A DNA stretch of 41,067 bases from a bacterium. GTDB lineage: Bacteria > Myxococcota_A > UBA9042. Position 1 is the stretch's first letter. Every line of letters begins with the position of its first letter. A program made the translations under genes and the position numbers. The notes below the pieces were generated by a model. That model did not search any database, was not told the DNA's origin, and worked only from the letters and a program-made list of their open reading frames with translations. The stretch spans positions 1 to 41,067 of the forward strand of contig JAUIAC010000019.1 in NCBI GenBank assembly GCA_030425545.1. Direction: 5' to 3'. This document shows positions 1 to 8,000 of this stretch, piece after piece.

Positions 1-751
1 CGAGCGCGGCGACGCACTTGAGCGAGCCGTCCGGGTTGATGCCCTTGACCACCTCGCCCTTGTTCTTGCACTCGCCGGCGGGCGTCTTGATGCCCGTGAG
101 CTTGGAGCCGTCCCCCGCGAAGCTCGTCGCGGTCACGGTCGCCGCCGCCAGGTCCCCTGTGAAGGTGCCGTTCTTGGCCTTGAGGCTGTTGCCACCGAGG
201 TCCACATCCTTGTCGAACTTGAGCTCGGCCACCGTGACGCAGCCCGTGCAGGCGACGTCGCTGGCAGGGCCGCCCTTGGTGGCGCTCGCGGCGTAGTTGA
301 AGCCCATCTTCGCGGCGGAGAGCGCGCCGTTGGCCACCTGACCAGCGGTGATGCAGCCGGTGCAGGTGAGCTTGTCGGCCGCGCCCGCGTGGAGCGCGAA
401 GAGCGTCGCGTGCAGCTTGGTCCGCGCCAGCTCCGGGTCACTGCCGATCTTCACGCCGAGCCACTGCGCCTTGAGCGCGCCGAGCTTGGCGATGTCGATG
501 GCCTTGGTGGTGCCGAGCGCGTAGCTGAACTGCCCGCCCTTGAGCGTGACCTTGACCGGCCCCTCGGACCACGCCGCCGAGCCACCCGTGCTGGCGTCAT
601 ACACGCTGAAGGTGACGTCGTAGGTCCCGTCCGCAGCGGCGCCGCCGCCAGCCGACGTCATCGCGCCCTCAATGATCGCGGACGTAGGTGGAGCCGCAAA
701 CACGGGGCCCGCGACCACACTAACCAGGACAGCCAAGAGGTACTTCTTCAT
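1..751 (-). CDS. Secreted modular stalk protein, paralogue 3 (partial, 3' end outside window)
   Basis: The reading frame is open to the window edge, so only the first 250 codons are visible. It starts at an ATG preceded by CGGAG about 8 nt upstream. The N-terminus is a signal peptide (MKKYLLAVLV..., cleavage probably after VFA). It is followed by the stalk shared with the next two upstream genes: an IEGxMTSAGGGAAADGTYDV motif, two CTGC-T motifs near residues 125 and 163, and a GDGSKLTGIKTPAGEC motif. It is the last visible gene of a minus-strand operon, 58 nt after its neighbour. By analogy with its paralogues it should continue into a P-like domain and a C-terminal domain of its own. The first ~180 residues follow the 810-2888 paralogue, whereas the part after KFDKDVDLG follows the 2933-4999 paralogue, which suggests recombination. 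Its function is unknown; it is probably exported to the periplasm or cell surface. Confidence 0.85.
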   Translation of the reverse strand, partial: MKKYLLAVLVSVVAGPVFAAPPTSAIIEGAMTSAGGGAAADGTYDVTFSVYDASTGGSAAWSEGPVKVTLKGGQFSYALGTTKAIDIAKLGALKAQWLGVKIGSDPELARTKLHATLFALHAGAADKLTCTGCITAGQVANGALSAAKMGFNYAASATKGGPASDVACTGCVTVAELKFDKDVDLGGNSLKAKNGTFTGDLAAATVTATSFAGDGSKLTGIKTPAGECKNKGEVVKGINPDGSLKCVAAL

Positions 752-809
752 TGCGTTCACTCCGAGCGAACTGTTGCTATGCGTGGAGGTTGAATGCCAA
801 GCCAGACTG

Positions 810-2888
810 CTAGAGGTCCGACTGCATCCACACCTCGATCTCCGTCGCGCTCCAGTTGTAGGCGCCGCAGAAGTCGTTCCGGCACTGCGACGTACCGTAG
901 CCGCTGTAGCCGTTCGAGCTCGACTGGACGACACGGCAGGTGTAGTCGTGACCCAGGTTGCAGTAGCCGCCGGTCATGTTGCTGCTGTTGATGCACAGGT
1001 CGTGGCCACCGCCAAAGCAAGGCCCGTAGCCGCTGTGGTTGTAGATGCGGTCGTTGTACGAGAACGAGTTGCTGCTGCCGTTGTGGTAGTTCTTGTGGCT
1101 GTAGCGATGCCCGTTGGTGAGGCTGAACAAGAACGTGCCGCCGCAGCCGTAGCTGTAGGCGTTGTAGTAGGGCACCCAGGGGCACGCTGCGTAGCCGCCG
1201 AAGATCTTGTTGTGGTTGTTCTTGATCACCGTGACGGTCGGCCCCTTGTAGTTGCACTTGCTGTGGAAGGTGCTCGAGCTCGTGCCGTCCTTGCTCCGCT
1301 GGTAGCACAGCTTCCACTTCTTGAAGGGCGCGCCAATCCAGCCGTTGATGGTGACGCCGTCCTTGGGCGTGATGAGCTTCGACCCGGGGAACGCCACCGG
1401 GAAGCTGATCGGCACCCACCCGCCGGGCGTGCACACGCTCACGAGGTCGTTGGCGTAGCGCATCGCGCCGTAGCGGCTCTGGTCACAGACCGCCTTGTCG
1501 TCGCCCAGCTTCACGCTGGTGCCGAGCTGGAGCGGGCTGCTGACCTTGCCGTGGCCCTGGTCTTTGCCCCAGAGCTTGCCGGAGATGTAGACGTCTCCGT
1601 TCTGCGCGATCTTCTGGTTGCTGAGGGTCTTGAGCTTGACGCTGAAGTAGCTGATCCAGCCGTCCTTCTTCGTGCTCGTGTTGCAGTAGGCCGAGTTGCC
1701 CGGCGCCTGGGGCACGCAGAAGCTGGTGTCCTTGACCTTGAGCGTCCAGAGCCCCTGCGGGTTCGCGCCGACCCAGTCGGCGATCTTCTTGCCGGCGCCC
1801 TTCTGCTCCTGCGGCGGGTTCTTCGGGTTGAAGGTCGCGTCGTACTTCTTCTCGTCCTTCTTGCCGCAGGGGTCGCAGAGCACCCAGCCAGTCTTCTTGT
1901 CGTCCGGCGGGAGCAGGTAGATGGCGATCGTCGCCAGGTCCGTGTTCTCCACCTTCACGTTGATGTCGATCTCCTGCGCCGTCCCGATGTTCGGGAAGGT
2001 CAGGTTCCACACCGCGTCGACCCCCTGATTGTCCGGGATGAGCACCTTGTTGCCCGTGGCCGTCGCCGGGATCTCGTCGACGAACTGGTTGGCGATGAGG
2101 CCGTTGGAGATCTCGTCGATGCCGTCCTTGGGGAGCGCGGTCGGGTCCATGGCCTTCACGCACTTGAGCGAGCCGTCGGCGTTGATGCCCTTGACCACCT
2201 CGCCCGCAGTCGTGCACTCGCCAGCCGGAGTCTTCAGGCCGGTCAGCTTGGATCCGTCACCGACGAACTCCTGCGCCATGACCGTACCCGCGGCCGTGAT
2301 GTTGGTCGCCTTGAGGCTCTGCTTGCCCAGGTCCACGTCCTTGTCGAACTTGAGCTCAGCCACCGTCACGCAACCCGTGCAGGCGAGGTCGCTGGCGGGG
2401 CCGCCCTTGGTGGCACTGCCGGCGTAATTGAAGCCCATCTTCGCCGCGGAGAGCGCGCCGTTGGCCACCTGACCAGCCGTGATGCAGCCGGTGCACGTGA
2501 GCTTGTCGGCCGCGCCCGCATGGAGCGCGAAGAGCGTCGCGTGCAACTTCACGCGGGCGAGCTCCGGGTCCGCGCCGATCTTGACGCCGAGCCACTGAGC
2601 CTTGAGCGCACCAAGCTTGGCGATGTCGATGGTCTTGGTCGTGCCCAGCGCGTAGCTGAACTGGCCACCCTTCACGGCGACCTTGACCGGCCCCTCGGAC
2701 CACACTGCGTTGCCCCCGGAGCTCGCCTCATAGACGGAGAAGGTCACATCGTATGTGCCATCGGCTGCGGCGCCGCCCCCAGCGGAGGTCATGAGTCCTT
2801 CAATGACCGACGTGTTCGGCGGCGCCGCCCAAGCCGACATCGGCAAGAGCAGCAACGCCACGAGGGACACGAGCCGACGACGATTCAT
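810..2888 (-). CDS. Secreted modular protein: stalk, P-like domain and TLDc domain
   Basis: This 692-residue protein starts at the ATG in MNRRRLVSL, which has GGAGA 6 nt upstream; an in-frame ATG 12 nt earlier overlaps that ribosome site. A signal peptide ends near SAWA. The stalk shared with its paralogues spans about residues 25-225. Residues ~265-425 resemble a proprotein-convertase P domain (PF01483-like): IPDNQG, VKVENTDLATI, LLPPDDKKTGWVLCDPCG and NPQGLWTLKVKD. A short GAMRY...C..GGWVPI linker follows near 475-493. Residues ~505-688 match the TLDc domain: an LCYQRSKDG start, FHSKC, KGPTVTVIK, IFGGY, TFLFSLTNG, PCFGGGHDLCI and a terminal ATEIEVW. Extra cysteines fit an exported, disulfide-bonded form. 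TLDc proteins are known mainly from eukaryotes (OXR1, NCOA7, TBC1D24), some of which bind V-ATPase; no such role can be assumed here. The domain calls are from motif recognition, not a profile search. Confidence 0.9.
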   Translation of the reverse strand: MNRRRLVSLVALLLLPMSAWAAPPNTSVIEGLMTSAGGGAAADGTYDVTFSVYEASSGGNAVWSEGPVKVAVKGGQFSYALGTTKTIDIAKLGALKAQWLGVKIGADPELARVKLHATLFALHAGAADKLTCTGCITAGQVANGALSAAKMGFNYAGSATKGGPASDLACTGCVTVAELKFDKDVDLGKQSLKATNITAAGTVMAQEFVGDGSKLTGLKTPAGECTTAGEVVKGINADGSLKCVKAMDPTALPKDGIDEISNGLIANQFVDEIPATATGNKVLIPDNQGVDAVWNLTFPNIGTAQEIDINVKVENTDLATIAIYLLPPDDKKTGWVLCDPCGKKDEKKYDATFNPKNPPQEQKGAGKKIADWVGANPQGLWTLKVKDTSFCVPQAPGNSAYCNTSTKKDGWISYFSVKLKTLSNQKIAQNGDVYISGKLWGKDQGHGKVSSPLQLGTSVKLGDDKAVCDQSRYGAMRYANDLVSVCTPGGWVPISFPVAFPGSKLITPKDGVTINGWIGAPFKKWKLCYQRSKDGTSSSTFHSKCNYKGPTVTVIKNNHNKIFGGYAACPWVPYYNAYSYGCGGTFLFSLTNGHRYSHKNYHNGSSNSFSYNDRIYNHSGYGPCFGGGHDLCINSSNMTGGYCNLGHDYTCRVVQSSSNGYSGYGTSQCRNDFCGAYNWSATEIEVWMQSDL

Positions 2889-2932
2889 GTGAGTCTCCAT
2901 TCCGGGTGGCGGCGTCGAGTCCGCCCTGCGCC

Positions 2933-4999
2933 CTACTTGGTCCAGCCGTCAGGCTTGGTGTCGAGGTCGTCGACGAAGCTCAAGCCAGCCGGGAGCTTCA
3001 GGCAGTTGTTGTAGAAGGCGAGCACGTTCTGGCGGTAGTGGTTGCCGTTGTAGCCGTAGCCCGTGCCGCTGGTGGACACGAAGATCACCGTGCTGGTCCG
3101 GTCGGCCGGGATGCTCACGTCGGTCTTGCGGCTGCAGGTGGTCGAGCCGCAGTTGCCCTCCCAGAGGTGCTTGCCGTTGACCGCGGCGCTCGCGCGCTCC
3201 GACCAGCCCGAGTACGACGTGTAGTACCAGTACACCGGCCACGTGACGGCCTTCGAGGTCGTGTTGCGGACCCGGAAGAGCGCCATGGACACCTTGCCGT
3301 TGGTCGACGTGCGCTGCAGGTAGTTCTCCGCCCACACAGTGCTGTTCCACTTGGCGTAGCCCTTCTTCGAGAAGATGGTCATCAGCACGTCGGTGTTCGA
3401 AGACATGTGCTGTGCCTGGTAGTTGCCGTCGGTCCACTGCGAAGGGTGCACACCACCGAACATCGCCGAGTTGTTGCCGGCAAACCAGTTGTAGGGCCAC
3501 TGGTACGTGTCGAAGGCTGCCCAACGGTAGGTGGCCGGCTTGTGCACCGGGCCCCAACCCTGACCGTTGCAGTACTCCATGTACTTGCCAGCCTTGTTGT
3601 AGCGCAGCGCGCCCTCCTGGTCGGCGCCGCAGCTCGAGCTGCTCGTGCCGACCTGAATCTGACCGCTGACGTTCATGTTGCCGGCAACCGCCACCTTCTG
3701 GTTGGAGATGTACTGCATCTTGACCGACCAGTCGGCGATCCAACCGTCCTTGGCGTTGGTGGCGTCGCAGTAGACGGAGTTGCCCGGCGCCTGGGGCACG
3801 CAGAAGCTCACGTCCTTGACCTTCAGCGTCCACAGGCCCTGCGGGTTGGCGCCGATCCAGCCGTCGATCTTCTTGCCCGCGCCCTTCTGCTCCTTGGGGG
3901 GGTTGGCCTTGTTGTACGTCTTGTCGAACTTCTTCTCGTCCTTCTTGCCGCAGGGGTCGCACAGGACGTAGCCGGTCTTCTTGTCGTCCGGGGGCAGCAG
4001 GATCATCGAGATGTTGGACAGGTCGGTGTTCTCCACCTTCACGTTCACGTCGAGCGACTGCGCCGTGCCGATGTTCGGAAAGGTGATGTTGCTCACCGCG
4101 TCCGTGCCCTGGTTGTCCGGGATCGCCACCTTCTTCGTGGGCGCCGCGACGCTGTACACGAACTGGTTGGTCAGCAGGTTGTTGCTGATCTCGTTGAGGC
4201 CGTCAGCCGGCAGCGCGGTCGGGTCCAGCGCGGCGACACACTTGAGCGAGCCGTCGGCGTTGATGCCCTTGACCACCTCGCCCTTGTTCTTGCACTCGCC
4301 GCTGGGCGTCTTGATGCCGGTGAGCTTGGAGCCGTCGCCAGCGAAGCTCGTGGCCGTCACGGTGCCAGCGGCGACGTCGCCGGTGAAGGTGCCGTTCTTG
4401 GCCTTGATGCTGTTGCCGCCGAGGTCGACGTCCTTGTCGAACTTCAGCTCGTCGACGGTGACGCAGCCCGAGCAGGCCAGATCGCTCGCCGGGCCGCCCT
4501 TGGTCTTGCTCCCCGCGTAGTTGAACCCGAGCTTGGCAGCGGAGAGCGAACCGTTGGCGACCTGGTCTGCCGTGATGCAGCCCGTGCAGGTCAGCTTGTC
4601 AGCCGCCCCCGCGTGCAGCGCGAAGAGCGAGGCGTGGAGCTTGACCCGAGCGAGCTCCGGGTCTGCCCCGACCTTCAGCCCGAGCCACTGCGACTTCAGC
4701 GCGGCGAGCTTGGTGATGTCGAGCGTCTTGGTGGTGCCGAGGGCGTAGCTGAACTGCCCACCCTTGACGGCCACCTTGACCGGGCCCTCCGACCACGTGG
4801 CGTTGCCACCGCTGCCGGCCTCGTAGACCGAGAACACGACGTCGTACGTGCCGTCGGCCGCGGCGCCTCCGCCTGCGGAGGTCATCATGCCCTCGATGAG
4901 GGACGTGGTGGGCGCAGCCGCGAAGGAAGACCCCGCCGTCAGGGCGAAGCCGCCAAGCAGCGCTGCTGTCCACAGGAGCGAGCGATTAAACTGGTTCAT
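2933..4999 (-). CDS. Secreted modular protein: stalk, P-like domain and unrecognised C-terminal domain
   Basis: This 688-residue protein starts at the ATG of MNQFNRSLLW, with AGGAGAGG about 6 nt upstream; an in-frame ATG 39 nt earlier lacks such a site. A signal peptide (LLGGFALTAGSSFA) leads into the shared stalk, with paired CTGCIT and CSGCVT motifs and GDGSKLTGIKTPSGEC. A P-like domain follows: IPDNQGTDAVSNITFPN, KVENTDLSNISMILLPPDD and NPQGLWTLKVKDVSFC. Next comes a GALRYN...YCNGQGWGPV linker like those before the tips of other adhesin or fibre proteins. The last ~180 residues are rich in Trp and Tyr (RWAAFDTYQW, WYYTSYSGW), carry a Cys pair (NCGSTTC), and are unrelated to the TLDc tip of the paralogue; I do not recognise this domain. 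The gene lies 54 nt after the Cys-rich lipoprotein gene and 44 nt before the TLDc paralogue, so the three are probably co-transcribed. Confidence 0.9.
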   Translation of the reverse strand: MNQFNRSLLWTAALLGGFALTAGSSFAAAPTTSLIEGMMTSAGGGAAADGTYDVVFSVYEAGSGGNATWSEGPVKVAVKGGQFSYALGTTKTLDITKLAALKSQWLGLKVGADPELARVKLHASLFALHAGAADKLTCTGCITADQVANGSLSAAKLGFNYAGSKTKGGPASDLACSGCVTVDELKFDKDVDLGGNSIKAKNGTFTGDVAAGTVTATSFAGDGSKLTGIKTPSGECKNKGEVVKGINADGSLKCVAALDPTALPADGLNEISNNLLTNQFVYSVAAPTKKVAIPDNQGTDAVSNITFPNIGTAQSLDVNVKVENTDLSNISMILLPPDDKKTGYVLCDPCGKKDEKKFDKTYNKANPPKEQKGAGKKIDGWIGANPQGLWTLKVKDVSFCVPQAPGNSVYCDATNAKDGWIADWSVKMQYISNQKVAVAGNMNVSGQIQVGTSSSSCGADQEGALRYNKAGKYMEYCNGQGWGPVHKPATYRWAAFDTYQWPYNWFAGNNSAMFGGVHPSQWTDGNYQAQHMSSNTDVLMTIFSKKGYAKWNSTVWAENYLQRTSTNGKVSMALFRVRNTTSKAVTWPVYWYYTSYSGWSERASAAVNGKHLWEGNCGSTTCSRKTDVSIPADRTSTVIFVSTSGTGYGYNGNHYRQNVLAFYNNCLKLPAGLSFVDDLDTKPDGWTK

Positions 5000-5053
5000 G
5001 AGATCCTCTCCTGGAGCGCCGCTCAAGCGGGCGTCCAACGCGATGCGTCCTGC

Positions 5054-8000
5054 TTACTTCTTGAGCCCGAGCAGCGTCGACAGCCACTGGTAGAAGCCAA
5101 AGTTGGCTGTGAGCTTTGTGCCCTTGGCGGTGCCCGCCGTGTTGCTGCCACCGGCGAAGGCACGAACCGTGACCTTGCCCGAGCTGCCCTTGACCACGGC
5201 GTTGCCCTGACGCGCCGAGAAGCCCGTCGGCGCGCAGCCCTCGTCTGTGACCCCACTGCAGTCGTTGTCCTTGCCGTCACAGGTCTCGTTCTTGGGCAGC
5301 ACGTCACCAACGCACTTGCCGAGCGAGCCGTCGGCGGCGCACTTCTGCACGCCGTCCTTGCACTCGCCGACGCCGCGCGTCTTGGCGTTGCCGGTGTAGC
5401 AGGACACCGACAGGTTGGTGTTGACCGCGTTGCTGCAGCCCTTGTCCTTGTCGCACTTGTCCTCGGTGCAGGGGTTGCCGTCGTTGCAGGTCAGCGCCTT
5501 GCCGCTCACGCAGGACCAGGTGCCACCGCTGTCCTTGGCGCAGGTGTCGCCCGAGGTGCAGGCGTTGCCGTCCGAGCACGACTGAATCAGGTCCTTGTAG
5601 GCGCACTTGCCGGTCTGCTTGTCGCAGGCGTCCGCGGTGCAGGGGTTGCCGTCGTCGCAGTCCTTGAGCGTGCCGGCCACGCACTTGCCCTGGTCACACT
5701 TGTCACCGGCGGTGCAGGCGTTGCCGTCCGCGTCGCAGGTGCCGCCCTGCGGGGTCTGCACGCAGCCCTTCTTCGGGTCGCAGCTGTCGGCGGTGCAGGG
5801 GTTGCCGTCGTCGCACTTCAGCAACGCACCCGACGCACACTTACCGCTCTTGCAGGTGTCCTGCGTGGTGCAGAGCGAGCCGTCGGCGTCGCAAGGCGTC
5901 CCGTCCGTCTTCACGTCCTGCGCGCACTTGCCCGACTTAATCTCGCACGAGGTCTTCAGGCAGAAGTTGTCCTGAGTGGTGTCGCACTTGACGATGGTCG
6001 CGGGGTTCACCTTGCACTCGTTGTTGGTGTCGCAGTAGAGCGTGCCGTTGCAGGCGTTGCCGTCTTCCTTGCTGGCGCAGTCGGAGTTCTTGGTGCACGC
6101 GCAGGTGTTGGTGCCGCTGACGCACTTGCCGGCGACGCAGGCGTCGTTCTGCGTGCAGCTGTTGCCGTCGTCGCAGCTCTTGTTCTGGAGCGCGGTGTTC
6201 TGGCAGCCGGCCTTCTTGTCGCAGGTGTCGAGCGTGCACTGGTTGTTGTCGTCGCAGTCCTTCGCGACGTTGATCGCCTGACCCTTGCAGATGCCGCCCT
6301 GGCAGGCGTCGCCCGAGGTGCACGCGTCGCCGTCGGAGCAGGCGCCCGACAGCGGCGTGTTCACGCAGCCGTTCTTCGGGTCGCAGCTGTCGCTGGTGCA
6401 GGCGTTGCTGTCGTCGCAGTCGAGGAGCTTGCCCGGCTTGCAGGCGCCGCTGGCGCAGGCGTCGCCGGAGGTGCAGACGTTGTCGTCGGCCTTACACGGC
6501 GTGCCGTCCTGCTCCTGTGCGATCTGGCACTTGCCGGTCTTGGCGTCGCACTTGTTCTTCTGACAGGTGCTGTTCACCGACGTGTCGCACTTGACCACCG
6601 TGCCGGGGTTGATCTTGCACTGGAAGGGCTGGCTGCTCTTGTCGCAGTAGAGCGTACCGTTGCACAGGTTGCCGTCCTCGGAGCCCGCGCAGTCCTTGTC
6701 CGCCGTGCAGCCGCAGGTGTTCACGCCCGACTGGCACGAGCCGTCCTTGCAGAAGTCGTTCTTCGTGCAGGCGTTGCCGTCGTCGCAGTTGGACGCGTTG
6801 GCGGGCAGGCTGACGCAGCCCTTCTGCGGGTTGCAGCTCTCACCCGTGCACGGGTTGTTGTCGTCGCACTTGGTCTTGACGTCGATGCTGGTGCCCGCGC
6901 ACGTCCCCTTGGAGCACGCGTCCTTGTCGGTGCACGCGTCGCCGTCGTCGCAGGCCTGGCCGTCGGTGACCGGGCTGAACACGCAGCCCTTGTCCTTGTC
7001 GCACTGGTCCTGGGTGCAGGGGTTCTTGTCATTGCACTTCACCGCGTTCGGCCCGACGCAGGTGTAGACGCCCGTGGTGGGCTCCTTGCCGCAGGCGTCG
7101 TTGAGGGTGCAGGCGTTGCCGTCGTCGCACTTGTCGACCACGGGCGCGTAAAGGCACTTGCCGCTGGTCTTGTCGCAGCTGTCGGTCGTGCACGGCTCCT
7201 TGTCGTCGCAGTCCTTGGCCTTGCCAGCCACGCAGGTGCCCGCCTGGCAGAGGTCCGAGACGGTGCAGAGGCTGCCGTCGGCGTCGCAGGGGTTGGTGTT
7301 CGGCTTGTGGGTGCAGCCCGACTTCGGGTCGCAGGCGTCGTCGGTGCAGCTGTTCTTGTCGTCGCAGTCGACCGGCGCGCCCTGGAGGCACTTGCCGTTC
7401 TTGCAGGCGTCGTCCTTGGTGCACACGTTGCCGTCGGCGTCGCAGGGCTTACCGGCGTTCTCCTGGGTGATCTCGCACTTGCCCGACTTCGCGTTGCAGG
7501 CGTTGGACTGGCACTCGTTGTTCAGCGACTTGTCGCAGTTGATGACGGTGCCCGGCTTGATCTCGCAGGTGAACTTCCCCTTGGCGGTGTTGCAGTAGAG
7601 CGTGCCGTTGCAGAGGTTGCCGTCTTCCTTGGTGGCGCAGTCGCTGTCCTTGGTGCAGCCACAGGTGTTGACCCCCGACTCGCACTTGCCGGCCTTGCAC
7701 GCGTCGTTGACGGTGCAGGTGTTGCCGTCGTCGCAGGAGCCGGCGTTCTTCGGCGCGTTGACGCAGCCCTTGTCGGCCTCGCACGAGTCGACGGTGCAGC
7801 TGTTGTCGTCGTCGCAGGACGCGGTGACGTCGATCGACAGACCGACGCACTTGCTGTCCTTGCAGCTGTCCTGGTTGGTGCACTTGCTGCCGTCGTCGCA
7901 GGGGCCGGTCGCGCCCTTGTGCAGGCAGCCCGACTTCGGGTCGCAGCTGTCGATGGTGCAGGTGTTCTTGTCGTCACAGTCGAGGACCTCGCCCTTGCAG

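Noticed and set aside
803-815. GACTGCTAGAGG at the stop of the TLDc-type gene resembles the outer arm of the mgtE repeat
   Set aside because: Only about ten bases match, and there is no opposite arm or loop, so coincidence is the simpler explanation.
672-3014. A 780-codon open frame on the plus strand
   Set aside because: It is antisense to the TLDc-type stalk gene, with biased composition and no recognisable motif.
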